Under the pieces are notes generated by a model that did not search any database, was not told the origin of the DNA, and saw nothing but the letters and a program-made list of their open reading frames with translations. The position numbers were made by a program, and so were the translations under genes. Source: Micromonospora sonchi (GTDB taxonomy: Bacteria; Actinomycetota; Actinomycetes; Mycobacteriales; Micromonosporaceae). Taken from it: a DNA stretch of 64,000 bases. This document shows positions 47,536 through 56,499 of the stretch, piece by piece (position 1 is the first letter of the stretch; each line of letters starts with the position of its first letter). The DNA lies in contig NZ_BMNB01000012.1 in the NCBI RefSeq assembly GCF_014646235.1, positions 1 to 64,000 on the forward strand. Direction: 5' to 3'.

Positions 47536-49054
47536 ACCCGTCTCGTCGGATCCCCGCCGGCAACCGCCCGGGGTCACCTCGACCGCCCCACCGCTGCCAC
47601 CGGCCAACGGCCGGCAGCACCACCCGGTGCCGGTAGCCGTGGTGCCGGTGTCGCCCGAGGCGCCACCCCGCCCCCGAGTCGACTTCCAGGTGGTCCGCGA
47701 GCTGCGGCGGGAGCTGAGCGAGCGGCTCACCCGGTGGCAGCGCGGCCGGGAGTTCAGCGTCGACGAGGAGGACACCGAGCGGGCCCGGCTCGCGGTGGAG
47801 CTGGTCGCCGAGTACGCCGACTCGGTACGCCGCGCCGGCACTCCGATGCCCGCCGGCGAGGAGCGACTGCTGCTCGACCAGGTCACCGCCGAGCTGGCCG
47901 GTCTCGGCCGGCTCCAGACGCTGCTCGTCGACGACACCATCGAGGAGGTGCACATCCTCGGCTGCGACCAGGTACGCGTCACCCGGCACGGCGGCGGGGT
48001 GGAGTGGGCCGAGCCGATCGCCGACAGCGACGACGAGCTGGTGGAGATCCTCCAGGCGGCGGCCCGCCGGGCCGGTGCGACCGAACGCTCGCTGTCCACC
48101 TCGAAGCCCACCCTCGACCTGCAACTGCCCGACGGCAGCCGGCTCGCGGCGGTGTTCCTGGTCAGCCACCGCCCGTACGCGGTGATCCGGAAACACAACA
48201 CCCTCGACGTGACCCTGGACGACCTGGCCGGCGCCCGCGGCGACCTGGACGAAATGATCGACCCGCTGCTGCGCGACTTCCTTCGCGCGGCGCTGCGGGC
48301 CGGGCTGAACGTCATGGTCGCCGGGCTGGCCGGGGCCGGTAAGACCACCGTGATCCGGGCACTGATGAGCGATATCCCACCGGACGAGCCGTACGTGCTG
48401 CTGGAGGAGAGCCGCGAGCTGCTGCCGGCCCGACGCACCGAGCGGCACCGGGCGGTGATGAGCTTCGAAGCCCGGGAGGGGCACGGCGAACGCGGGCCGG
48501 ACGGCCGGCCGGCCGGCGAGGTGAGCATCGCCGACCTGATCCCGGTCTCGCTGCGGATGGGCGTACTGCGGATCATCGTGGGCGAGGTGCGGTCCCGGGA
48601 GATCGTGCCGATGCTCCAGGCGATGACCACCAGCCGGGGCTCGATGTGCACAATCCACGCGCGTAGCCCGGGCGGGGTGAGCGAACGGATCATCGAGCTG
48701 GCGCTGGCGCACGGTCGGGAGATGACGGTCGACCAGGCCCGCCGGATGGCCGGCAACGCGCTCGATCTCATCGTCTACGTCACGGTCGAGGACGAGACCG
48801 GCATCGGCGGGCGTAAACACCGGTACGTCTCGCACGTCGAGGAGGTGCTCGGTGTCAGCGAGGGCAGTCGGATCGCCACCACGCAGGTGTTCGGGCCGGG
48901 GCCGGACGGCCGGGCGGTGCCGCGACACCTGCCCGAGCGGGTCCGGGAGCAGTTGCTGCGGGTGGGCTACGACGCGCGGTTGCTGAGCCGCTGGATCGAG
49001 GCCGGCCAGGGCGCCTGGCGCCGACCCAAGCAGACCCGACTCGGCCGGCGGTGA
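47525..49054 (+). CDS. cpaF: Type II/IV secretion ATPase CpaF/TadA
   Basis: This 509-residue motor protein has Walker A GLAGAGKTTVIR, an acidic LLEESRELL box, Walker B IIVGEVRSRE and the histidine in SMCTIHARSP, all in the order of TadA/CpaF. It powers pilus extension from the cytoplasmic face. The N-terminal 60 residues are proline-rich and variable. Gene order (CpaB, CpaE, CpaF, TadB, TadC) is conserved with actinobacterial Tad loci. Confidence 0.95.
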   Translation: MRFEPVSSDPRRQPPGVTSTAPPLPPANGRQHHPVPVAVVPVSPEAPPRPRVDFQVVRELRRELSERLTRWQRGREFSVDEEDTERARLAVELVAEYADSVRRAGTPMPAGEERLLLDQVTAELAGLGRLQTLLVDDTIEEVHILGCDQVRVTRHGGGVEWAEPIADSDDELVEILQAAARRAGATERSLSTSKPTLDLQLPDGSRLAAVFLVSHRPYAVIRKHNTLDVTLDDLAGARGDLDEMIDPLLRDFLRAALRAGLNVMVAGLAGAGKTTVIRALMSDIPPDEPYVLLEESRELLPARRTERHRAVMSFEAREGHGERGPDGRPAGEVSIADLIPVSLRMGVLRIIVGEVRSREIVPMLQAMTTSRGSMCTIHARSPGGVSERIIELALAHGREMTVDQARRMAGNALDLIVYVTVEDETGIGGRKHRYVSHVEEVLGVSEGSRIATTQVFGPGPDGRAVPRHLPERVREQLLRVGYDARLLSRWIEAGQGAWRRPKQTRLGRR

Positions 49055-49957
49055 GTGGTGCACGACAACATCGAACTGATCGCGATGGTCTCCGGGGCGG
49101 CCTGCGTGGCCGGGCTGGTGCTGGCGGTCGTCGCCCTCGTCGGCACCCGGCGCCCGCCCGGCCGGGCCCCCGGCGCGGGACCGGGAATCGCCCGGCTCTG
49201 GCACGGCTCGGGCACCCTGCGCGAGCGTCGGGCACACCAGGCGTTGCTGGTCGGTGCGCTGGTCGCCGGGGCGCTGGCCTTCCTCCTGACCGGCCTGCCG
49301 GTGGTCGGCCTGCTGGTCGCGGTGGCGGTGCCCGGCACCCCGTGGCTGTTCTCCGTGGGCCGGGCCGAGCAGCGGGCCATCGCCCGGATCGAGGCGGTCG
49401 GCGAGTGGACCCGCCGGCTCAAGGACGTCTCCGCCACCGGCCAGGGGCTCCAACAGGCGATCATCGGCACGGTACCCACCGCCCCGGAGGAGATTCAGGA
49501 GGAGGTACGGCTGCTCGTCGCCCGGCTCCAGGCCGGCTGGCTGGCCCGCGCCGCCCTGCTGGCCTTCGCCGACGAGATCGGCGACCCGGTCTGCGACCAG
49601 GTGGTCGCGGCGCTCATCCTGCACCTGACCGACCGGGGCGACCGGCTCGGTGACGTGCTCGGCTCGATCGCCTCGGCGGCGGCGGCCGAGGTGGCCACCC
49701 GCCGGGAGGTCGAGGCCAAACGCACCCAGCCGCGCTTCGCGGTCCGTTTCCTGACCGGGATGACCCTGGCCACCATCGCGTACGGGCTGCTGAACACCGA
49801 ATACGTCCGGCCGTACGGCACGCCGGTCGGCCAGGTGGTGATGGCGGTGCTCGGCGCCGCCTTCGTGGGCTTGCTGGCCTGGGTGCGTTCGATGAGCCAG
49901 CCGCCCCGACCGGCCCGTTTCCTGCCGGCACCCGACCCGGCGGAGGTGGTGGCGTGA
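49055..49957 (+). CDS. tadB: TadB, type II secretion system F-domain protein
   Basis: This 300-residue membrane protein has N-terminal membrane segments (about 8-30 and 65-95), a GspF-like cytoplasmic domain (GEWTRRLKDVSATGQGLQQA), and further C-terminal membrane segments. It forms the inner-membrane platform with TadC. GTG 49055 directly follows the CpaF stop; GTG 49058 is nearly equivalent. Its stop overlaps the TadC start. Confidence 0.92.
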   Translation: MVHDNIELIAMVSGAACVAGLVLAVVALVGTRRPPGRAPGAGPGIARLWHGSGTLRERRAHQALLVGALVAGALAFLLTGLPVVGLLVAVAVPGTPWLFSVGRAEQRAIARIEAVGEWTRRLKDVSATGQGLQQAIIGTVPTAPEEIQEEVRLLVARLQAGWLARAALLAFADEIGDPVCDQVVAALILHLTDRGDRLGDVLGSIASAAAAEVATRREVEAKRTQPRFAVRFLTGMTLATIAYGLLNTEYVRPYGTPVGQVVMAVLGAAFVGLLAWVRSMSQPPRPARFLPAPDPAEVVA

Positions 49958-50814
49958 ACTGGCTGCTGACCGTCGCCGTCACCGGCGGCGCCGCGATCGG
50001 ACTGGGTGTCTTCCTGGTGGTCCGGGAACTGGTGCCGGCGACCCCCGCCCTCGGCCCGGCGTTGCGCCGGCTGCACCAGCCGGCAGGGGCCCGGCTCGAC
50101 CCTGCCGACCGCCGGCTGGAGTGGCTCACCGGGCTGGCCCGCTGGCTGCGCCCGCCGCACCGGCAACTGGCCCTGCTCGACCGCACCCCCGAGCAGTACG
50201 CGTTGTCCCTGCTGCTGTCGGCCCTGGTCGGGCTGGCCGGACCGGCCCTGGTCAGCGCCACACTGTTCACCGTCGGCGTGGCGCTGCCGGTGGCCGTGCC
50301 GGTGCTGGGCAGTCTCGGCCTGGCGCTGCTCTGCGCGCTGATCGCGCACCGGTCGATGATCGTCCGCGCCGAGGCCGCCCGGGACGAGTTCCGCCAGGCG
50401 GTCTGCACCTACCTGGATCTGGTGGCGCTGCAACTGTCCGCCGCGCACGGTCCGGTGCAGTCGCTGGAGCGGGCGGCGGCGATCTGCGAGGGCTGGGTCT
50501 TCGACCGGATCTCCGAGGCGCTGCGCATCGCCCAGATGCAGATGCACTCGCCCTGGGACGAACTGCGTGACCTCGCCGACCGGATCGGCATCCCGGAACT
50601 GGGCGACGTGGGCGCGATCATGCGCTCCTCCGGCAAGGAGGGCGCGCAGGTGCACGAGACCCTGCGCAGCCGGGCCGACTCGTTGCGTGACCAGATCCGC
50701 ACCGACAACCTGGCCCGGGCCGAGGGGGTGACCAGCCGGCTCGACATCCCCGGCGCGCTGCTGGTCTTCGTCCTGCTCGGCTTCGCCATCTACCCGTTCC
50801 TGGCCCGCCTCTGA
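49954..50814 (+). CDS. tadC: TadC, type II secretion system F-domain protein
   Basis: This 286-residue membrane protein is built like TadB: hydrophobic N-terminus, then the T2SSF domain (DEFRQAVCTYLDLVALQLSA, HETLRSRADSLRDQI) and a C-terminal membrane segment (ALLVFVLLGFAIYPF). It pairs with TadB as platform protein. GTG 49954 overlaps the preceding stop. Confidence 0.92.
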   Translation: MNWLLTVAVTGGAAIGLGVFLVVRELVPATPALGPALRRLHQPAGARLDPADRRLEWLTGLARWLRPPHRQLALLDRTPEQYALSLLLSALVGLAGPALVSATLFTVGVALPVAVPVLGSLGLALLCALIAHRSMIVRAEAARDEFRQAVCTYLDLVALQLSAAHGPVQSLERAAAICEGWVFDRISEALRIAQMQMHSPWDELRDLADRIGIPELGDVGAIMRSSGKEGAQVHETLRSRADSLRDQIRTDNLARAEGVTSRLDIPGALLVFVLLGFAIYPFLARL

Positions 50815-50847
50815 CCTCCCCTCTCCTCCCGAGCAAAGGAGCAAGCA

Positions 50848-51045
50848 GTGTCCGTCTTCACCTATCTGCACGTCGCGCTCCGCGCGCGACTGGCCGAGCT
50901 GCGCGGCGACCGCGGCGACAGTCCGGTACCCACCGCTGTGATCATCTTCGGCCTGGTGGCCGTGGCGATGGCGGTGACCGCCGCCGCCCTCGGCGCCGCC
51001 AACGACTGGATGGACAACATCCCGAAGCATCAAGACCCGAAGTGA
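50848..51045 (+). CDS. flp: Small Flp-pilin-like protein
   Basis: This 65-residue protein has a basic N-terminal leader, then one hydrophobic helix (VPTAVIIFGLVAVAMAVTAA) and a short polar tail, the size and layout of Flp pilins. A clear glycine-x-x-x-x-glutamate processing site is not obvious, so it is a divergent pilin. GTG 50848 follows AAAGGAG. The position between the platform and TadE genes supports the assignment. Confidence 0.75.
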   Translation: MSVFTYLHVALRARLAELRGDRGDSPVPTAVIIFGLVAVAMAVTAAALGAANDWMDNIPKHQDPK

Positions 51046-51048
51046 TCC

Positions 51049-51495
51049 GTGCGCGACGTCCTGTCCACCGGGTGGTGCCGGATGGCCGTGGCCGTCCGGC
51101 ATCGTCGGCTGCCCGATCCCTTCCCGGAGCGGGGCGGCAACCCGGTCGAACTGGCGGTGGCGCTGCCGGCGATCCTGCTGATGTTGTTCGCTTCGATCCA
51201 GGTCGCCGCGGTTTTCGTGGCCCGCTCGACCGCGCTCAACGCCGCGCAGAGCGGCGTCAACGCGCAGCGGCTCCACCAGGCCCCGGCGGGGGCCGGCGCG
51301 GAGCGGGCCACGAAGTTTCTCCACCAGGCCGGCGACTGGCTGGTCGACTGGGACAAGCCGGGACCGAGCTGTGTCATCACCGACACCGACGTGACCTGCA
51401 CCGTCACCGGCCGGTCCTTGTCGGTTGTACCCGGGGTCGAGTTCTCGGTCCGGCAGAGCGCACACGGAACGGTGGAGCGATGGAGCGCACCGTGA
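51049..51495 (+). CDS. TadE-like pseudopilin
   Basis: This 148-residue protein contains GGNPVELAVALPAILLMLFA at residues 30-50, the TadE pattern of a short leader with a glutamate at the fifth place of the mature helix. The remainder is an extracytoplasmic domain with two cysteines. It should be cleaved by the prepilin peptidase and join the pilus. Its end overlaps the next gene by 16 bases. Confidence 0.88.
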   Translation: MRDVLSTGWCRMAVAVRHRRLPDPFPERGGNPVELAVALPAILLMLFASIQVAAVFVARSTALNAAQSGVNAQRLHQAPAGAGAERATKFLHQAGDWLVDWDKPGPSCVITDTDVTCTVTGRSLSVVPGVEFSVRQSAHGTVERWSAP

Positions 51496-51947
51496 GCCGG
51501 GGATCGGTCTCGATCGAGGTCGCCGTTCTGGCGCCCGCCTTCGTGGCGCTGATGGTGCTGGCCGGCGTCGCCGGGCGTACCGCCGTGGCCAGCGAGGCGC
51601 TCGAGGCCGCCGCGCACGACGCGGCCCGAGCGGCGTCGATCTCCCGGGACGCCACCACCGCCCGTCGGGAGGCGCGGGACGCGGCCCGCCGGCAACTCGA
51701 CTGGCGGGGAGTGTCCTGCGCCGACGCCCCACGGGTGACCTTCCGAGGCACGGTCGACGGCCGGTCCACCAGCTTCGACGCGGCCTTCCGCAGCCAGGTC
51801 GGGCAGGACGCCTCGGTCACCGTCGAGGTCGCCTGCACGGTCTCCTACCGGGACATCAAGCTGCCCGCCCTGAAGAGCATGCCGGCGGGCAAGCGGATCA
51901 CCGTGGCCTTCACCTCGCCACTGGACCGCTACCGGAGCCGGGGATGA
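51480..51947 (+). CDS. TadE/TadF-like pseudopilin
   Basis: This 155-residue protein has RGSVSIEVAVLAPAFVALMV near the start, again a glutamate after a short leader, then a helical DAARAASISRDATTARREA segment and an outer domain with two cysteines. It is probably a minor pilin. ATG 51480 lies inside the previous gene. The stop overlaps the next start. Confidence 0.88.
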   Translation: MERTVSRGSVSIEVAVLAPAFVALMVLAGVAGRTAVASEALEAAAHDAARAASISRDATTARREARDAARRQLDWRGVSCADAPRVTFRGTVDGRSTSFDAAFRSQVGQDASVTVEVACTVSYRDIKLPALKSMPAGKRITVAFTSPLDRYRSRG

Positions 51948-52369
51948 GCGCGGGCCGTGGCGATGCCGGGCGGGTGAGCGTCTTCCTCGCCGTCGCCCTG
52001 TTCGGGGTGCTCGCCGTCATCGGCATGGCGTTCGACGGCGCAGGTCAGCTCCGTGCCCTGCAACGCGCCGAGAACCTGGCCGCCGAGGCGGCCCGCACGG
52101 GGGGCCAGGCCATCGACCGGGCCACCGCGATCGAGGGCGGGCCCAAGCGGATCGACCGGCCCCAGGCCCGGCGGGCCGTCGCGCGGTACCTCTCCGCCGC
52201 CGGGGCCAGCGGTCACCGCGTCAGCTTCCCGGTGGTCAACGGCGAAACCCTGATCGAGGTACGCGTCACCATCACCTACCGCCGGGCCGTGCTCGGCCTT
52301 TTCGGCTTCTCCAACACCGTCACCGTCTCCGGCGAGGCGACCGCGCGGGCGCTGACCGGGGCACCCTAG
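51944..52369 (+). CDS. TadG-like membrane-anchored pilus protein
   Basis: This 141-residue protein has GRVSVFLAVALFGVLAVIGM and AFDGAGQLRALQRAENLAAE, the N-terminal TadG (PF13400-like) pattern of a membrane helix followed by an alanine-rich helix, and a short beta-rich C-terminus. Full TadG proteins are longer, so this is a short form. ATG 51944 overlaps the previous stop. Confidence 0.87.
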   Translation: MSAGRGDAGRVSVFLAVALFGVLAVIGMAFDGAGQLRALQRAENLAAEAARTGGQAIDRATAIEGGPKRIDRPQARRAVARYLSAAGASGHRVSFPVVNGETLIEVRVTITYRRAVLGLFGFSNTVTVSGEATARALTGAP

Positions 52370-52384
52370 GGAAGGAAGGTGGCC

Positions 52385-53719
52385 ATGACCGCATCGGGTG
52401 GAACCGCCGCACGGCGGGCCGGTCGGATGCTCACCGGCTTCGGGGCACTCATCGTGCTGGTCGGCCTGCTGGCCGGCGGGCCCATCGCGCTGCTGGCCTT
52501 CGCCGGCAACCCGCTGCCCGACCACGTACCCACGCTGGCGGAGATCGGCACCGCGCTGACCAGCCGCGACGACGGGCAGCTCTTCCTGCGGGCGCTGGCG
52601 CTGGCCGGGTGGTTCGGTTGGGCCACGTTCGTCCTCTCCGTACTCGTCGAGGTGGGCGCGCAGGCGCTGCGCCGGCCGGCGCCCCGGCTGCCCGGGATGA
52701 GCCGGCAGCAGCGGGCGGCAGCGGCGCTGGTCGGGTCGGTCGCGCTGATCCTGGCCGCCAGCCCGGCCGCCACCGCCGCCACCACGGCGTACGCCGGCAC
52801 GTACGCCGCCCCGGCCTACGCCGCCGCACCGGCGATGACGGCGCCCGCGAGGGTCGCCCCTGCCGCGGCCGCACCGATGCAAGTGGCCGCACCGGGGACA
52901 GCGGTCGCACAGTTGCGGGTGGCCGCATCGGGGACAGCGGCCGCACAGTTGCAGGTGGCCGGCCCCGCAGCGGCGGCCCGGGACGGTGGCCCGGCATCCT
53001 CCGGCGCACCGGTCTACCGGGTGGCCAAGGGTGACTACCTCGGCAAGGTCGCCGAGCGGTACCTCGACGACTTCGAGGACTACCGGGAGTTGGCCGCCCT
53101 CAACCGGCTGCGTGATCCGGACCGGATCCGCCCCGGCCAGCTGATCAAGCTGCCGGGCGAGGCGGCGGACCAGGGTTCCCGGCCACACGCCACCGGCCGT
53201 CTGGTCACCCGGGCGGCGACGCCTCCCTCCCCCGGTCCGGCCACGCCCGAGCGGGCCGAGCGCAAGCAGCAGGCACCGGACACGGCACAACCGGACGGCA
53301 TCCGCACACCCGTGGCACCGACGCCGCCCGGCGACACCCCACACCCGGGCGGGGCCGGCAGCCTCACGCCCGTAGCACCCGCGCAACCCGGCGACACCCC
53401 ACAACCGAGCGAAACCGGCAACCTCACACCCGTGGCGCCCGCGCCGAAGGGCGGAGAACACGCGCCGCCGGGCGACCACGTGACGGGCGGCCACCCACCG
53501 GTGGTGACGGTCGGCGCGGCCAGCGCCAGCGAACCCGACCGGGTGAACCGGCCGCTCGCGGTCTCCGCGGTGCTCGCCGTGGCGAGCATCGTCGGCGCGC
53601 AGATCGGCGCCGTGCTGGGCATGCGCCGGCGGGTAGCGGTGGCGCGCGCCGTCGGGGGGCAACGGGTACCGGTCAGCCCGCCGTCGGGCCTACCGGCCGG
53701 CCGCCACCGCAGGGACTGA
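52385..53719 (+). CDS. LysM-domain membrane protein at the end of the Tad operon
   Basis: This protein of about 444 residues has three hydrophobic segments (about 15-50, 75-100 and 115-140), an alanine-rich stretch, and one LysM domain (about 210-260: VAKGDYLGKVAERYLDDFED, DPDRIRPGQLIKLPG) that should bind peptidoglycan. A proline-rich linker (about 300-370) carries near-repeats of a PVAPxxPGDTP unit. A last membrane segment sits near residue 405. ATG 52385 follows GGAAGG at good spacing; GTG 52379 is too close. It may anchor the pilus machine to the wall. Confidence 0.86.
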   Translation: MTASGGTAARRAGRMLTGFGALIVLVGLLAGGPIALLAFAGNPLPDHVPTLAEIGTALTSRDDGQLFLRALALAGWFGWATFVLSVLVEVGAQALRRPAPRLPGMSRQQRAAAALVGSVALILAASPAATAATTAYAGTYAAPAYAAAPAMTAPARVAPAAAAPMQVAAPGTAVAQLRVAASGTAAAQLQVAGPAAAARDGGPASSGAPVYRVAKGDYLGKVAERYLDDFEDYRELAALNRLRDPDRIRPGQLIKLPGEAADQGSRPHATGRLVTRAATPPSPGPATPERAERKQQAPDTAQPDGIRTPVAPTPPGDTPHPGGAGSLTPVAPAQPGDTPQPSETGNLTPVAPAPKGGEHAPPGDHVTGGHPPVVTVGAASASEPDRVNRPLAVSAVLAVASIVGAQIGAVLGMRRRVAVARAVGGQRVPVSPPSGLPAGRHRRD

Positions 53720-53823
53720 CCGCCCTGCTACCGCCGATCGTCTGCGCTTCAGTGACACGACCCGCCGGGGCGGCGAACACCGAAACGCAGACGATCATGG
53801 GTGGCCCCGCCGGCCGGTGTGCT

Positions 53824-54675
53824 TCAGGGCAGGCGGGTTTCCAGCACGCCGTTGACGATGCGGGTGGGCAGGACCTGCTGGTCGTTCGGAGACGGCCCGT
53901 GCACCACCTCGCCGCCATTGAGCCGGAACGTGCTGCCGTGCCAGGGGCACACCACGCAGACGTGCCCGTCGATGTCGCGTACCTCGCCCTCGCCGAGGGG
54001 GCCGCTCTGGTGCGGACAGCGCTCGAGCATCACGGTGACCTCGTCACCGTGCCGGTAGACGATCAGCGACACGTCGTCCACCTTGCGGGTGACCAGCTCC
54101 CGTTGCGGAAGCTCGGCCAACTCGGCGATGGAGTGCCAGCCGTCGCTGATCAGGTGCAGGTCGGCGACGCTCAAGTTCACCTGGGCACCCTGCTTGTACG
54201 CGAGGTGCCCCCCGATGTAGGCGCCCGCGCTGGCGGCGCTCAGTCCGAGCCAGCCGAGCGTACGCCCGAGGTTGTGCCGGTCGGTGAACCGCGCGGCCAG
54301 CGAGCCGCCGTACAGCGCCAGCGCGACGGTGTTCGCCGCGGCGTGCACCAGCCCGACCCGGCGTTGGTCCCGGGCCAGCGCGGCCCAGTCGTTGAGCCCG
54401 GCGACGGCCGCCGGCACCGCGCTCAGGGTGCCGACCGCGGTGAGGGTGGTGGCCGCCCGTCGCTGGCCCGGCATCAGGTCCAGCACGGCCGCACTGATCC
54501 AGGAGCCGACCGGCACCTGCACCATCGCCGGGTGCAGCGGGTGCCCGAGCCAGACCCCGTGCAGCAGGTCGCGGACCCGCTGCGGGCGGAGGACGCCCTG
54601 CACCACACTCTGCAACCGGTCGCCGAACCGGTCCAGGCCGGACGCTTGCTCGATCTTCGTCAACAAGGCTCGCAC
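53824..54675 (-). CDS. Rieske 2Fe-2S protein fused to DUF2231 membrane domain
   Basis: This 283-residue protein joins an N-terminal DUF2231 membrane part (LGHPLHPAMVQVPVGSW, about four hydrophobic segments to residue 165) to a C-terminal Rieske domain whose cluster ligands are the cysteine and histidine of ERCPHQSGPLGEG and of VVCPWHGSTFRL. It should carry out electron transfer at the membrane; its partner is unknown. A small redox gene just upstream (54911) could be related. Confidence 0.9.
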   Translation of the reverse strand: MRALLTKIEQASGLDRFGDRLQSVVQGVLRPQRVRDLLHGVWLGHPLHPAMVQVPVGSWISAAVLDLMPGQRRAATTLTAVGTLSAVPAAVAGLNDWAALARDQRRVGLVHAAANTVALALYGGSLAARFTDRHNLGRTLGWLGLSAASAGAYIGGHLAYKQGAQVNLSVADLHLISDGWHSIAELAELPQRELVTRKVDDVSLIVYRHGDEVTVMLERCPHQSGPLGEGEVRDIDGHVCVVCPWHGSTFRLNGGEVVHGPSPNDQQVLPTRIVNGVLETRLP

Positions 54676-54780
54676 GGTTACCGACTTCCCGCCGATCGCG
54701 GTCGCAAACCGGTCGCCCGGGACAAATCACCAACCACCCTCGACGCCACCCCTTCAACACCACCCCACAATCTCCCCAAC

Positions 54781-54899
54781 CCCCACCCCAGCCCTCCTCC
54801 CCGTCGATCTTGCACTTTGCGTCGGGACAAAGGCCTACGCAACCGACAAAACGGCGACCGAAAGTGCAAGATCGGCGGGGAGGAAGGGCTGGGGTGGGG
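54781..54899. repeat. Long imperfect inverted repeat with GATCTTGCACTTT core
   Basis: Arms at about 54781-54824 and 54855-54899 pair over roughly 44 bases with a few mismatches and one gap; the core GATCTTGCACTTT (54806-54818) and AAAGTGCAAGATC (54861-54873) is perfect. It follows the reductase stop and precedes the Rieske gene on the same strand. Similar palindromes occur many times in Micromonospora genomes as I recall, so it is probably a dispersed repeat that can also end transcription. Confidence 0.85.
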
Positions 54900-54910
54900 G
54901 TGGCGTCAGG

Positions 54911-56395
54911 TCATGAATTGAGGTTGTGGAGTGCGTCGGAGATGGCGCGATGGAAGGTTGGGTACGCGTAGATCATGTGCCGGAGCTGGGCCAGCGGCAC
55001 CGCCGCGTGCACGGCCACCACCAGCCCGGACAGCACCTCGCCACCGGCCGGACCGGCCGAGGTGGCCCCGACCAGCACTCCCTGGTCGGCGTCGGCGATC
55101 AGTTTGATGAAGCCCTCACCGTCGGTCCGGTGGATCCAGCCCCGGCTGGACGAGGAGAGCTTGGTGAAGCCGACCTGCACGTTGATGCCGCGTTCGCGGG
55201 CCTGCTGCTCGGTCAGGCCGACCGCGCCGACCTCGGGGTCGGTGAAGGTGACCCGGGGCAGCGCCCGATAGTCGGCACGGGGCACCGAGCCCGCCGAGCC
55301 GCTCGATCCCGTGGCCGCCAACGAACTGGCCGCGCCGACCGCGCCGCTGACGGCGCTGGCGGTGCCGCTGGGATCCGCGCCGTCGCCGGCCCGCCGGGCA
55401 TGGTCGAGCACGTCGGCGACGACGATGCCCGCCTGGTACATGGCGACGTGGGTGAAGGCACCCTCGCCGGTCACGTCGCCGACCGCCCAGACCCCGTCGG
55501 TCACGTGCAGCCGGTCGTCGACCGACAGGTACCGTCGGCCGACGTCCACCCCGATCGTCTCCAGCCCCAGCTCGTCCAGGTGGGCGCGGCGCCCGGTGGC
55601 CACCAGCAGCCGGTCGGCGCTGAGCTTTTCCCCGGCGGCGCCGTGCAGCGTGAAGCCACCCGAGCCGTGCTCGATCCGCGCCGCCTTGACCCCGGTACGG
55701 ATCTGGACGCCGTCGGCGCGCAGCGCGGCGGCGGCCGCCTCCGACGCCTCCGGCTCCTCGACGGCGAGCACCCGGTCCGCCGCTTCCACCACGGTGACGC
55801 GTACGCCGAACCGGGCGAACACCTGGGCCAACTCCAGCCCGATCGCCCCGCCACCCAGCACCAGCAGCGACCCTGGCAGTTCCTCGACCTCGACGGCCTC
55901 GCGGTTCGTCCAGTACGGCGTGTCCGTCAGCCCGTCGATCGGCGGCACCGACGCCTTGGTGCCGGTGCCCAGCACGATGCCGTGCCGGGCCTGGAAGACC
56001 GTGTCGCCGACCCGGACGCGGCCCGGCCCGTCGAGCCGGCCGCTGCCCCGGACCAGGCGCCCGCCCTTGCCGATGAACCGTTGCACCGCGGCACGGTCGT
56101 CCCAGTTGTCGGTGGCCTCGTCGCGGATCCGTTTCGCCACCGGCGCCCAGTCGGGGCGGAGCTGCACGCTGCCGCCCAATCCGTCGACCCGGCGCGCCTC
56201 GGCGATCGCGTTCGCCGCCCGGATCATCATCTTGCTCGGGATGCAGCCCCAGTACGGGCACTCCCCGCCGACCAGGTTCCGCTCGATTCCGATTACGGTG
56301 AGCCCGGCCTCGGCGAGCCGGCCGGCGACCTCCTCGCCACCGACCCCGAGCCCGAGCACGACCACATCCACGTTCACCAGTTCCGGTTCCGCCAT
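54911..56395 (-). CDS. FAD-dependent pyridine nucleotide-disulfide oxidoreductase
   Basis: This 494-residue flavoenzyme has an FAD motif (VVVLGLGVGGEEVAGRLAEA), the redox-active cysteine pair in GGECPYWGCIPSK, an NAD(P) motif (LLVLGGGAIGLELAQVFARF), a second FAD motif (VWAVGDVTGEGAFTH) and the dimer-domain histidine near the end (YPTFHRAISDAL). It resembles mercuric reductase/dihydrolipoamide dehydrogenase-like proteins. An insertion rich in serine, alanine and glycine (about residues 345-385) is unusual. ATG 56395 begins the conserved part. Substrate unknown. Confidence 0.92.
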   Translation of the reverse strand: MAEPELVNVDVVVLGLGVGGEEVAGRLAEAGLTVIGIERNLVGGECPYWGCIPSKMMIRAANAIAEARRVDGLGGSVQLRPDWAPVAKRIRDEATDNWDDRAAVQRFIGKGGRLVRGSGRLDGPGRVRVGDTVFQARHGIVLGTGTKASVPPIDGLTDTPYWTNREAVEVEELPGSLLVLGGGAIGLELAQVFARFGVRVTVVEAADRVLAVEEPEASEAAAAALRADGVQIRTGVKAARIEHGSGGFTLHGAAGEKLSADRLLVATGRRAHLDELGLETIGVDVGRRYLSVDDRLHVTDGVWAVGDVTGEGAFTHVAMYQAGIVVADVLDHARRAGDGADPSGTASAVSGAVGAASSLAATGSSGSAGSVPRADYRALPRVTFTDPEVGAVGLTEQQARERGINVQVGFTKLSSSSRGWIHRTDGEGFIKLIADADQGVLVGATSAGPAGGEVLSGLVVAVHAAVPLAQLRHMIYAYPTFHRAISDALHNLNS

Positions 56396-56411
56396 CCCGC
56401 CAGCATGGCGC

Positions 56412-56463
56412 ACCGCCGACCCACGGGCCACCCCAGAACCGCCGACCCACGGGCCACCCCAGC
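56412..56463. repeat. 26-bp tandem duplication upstream of the reductase gene
   Basis: A 26-base unit (ACCGCCGACCCACGGGCCAC plus CCCAG and one base) occurs twice in a row, followed by the first seven bases of a third copy. It lies between the reductase start and the crtB stop, both on the - strand, so it is in the leader or promoter region of the reductase. Confidence 0.75.
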
Positions 56464-56499
56464 ACCGCCGGCGGAAGTCGCGACGCGGTGGCAGCCCGG

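Noticed and set aside
47075..49624. - strand frame of 849 codons opposite the Tad genes
   Set aside because: It mirrors CpaE, CpaF and TadB, whose motifs are clear; amino acid composition is unnatural.
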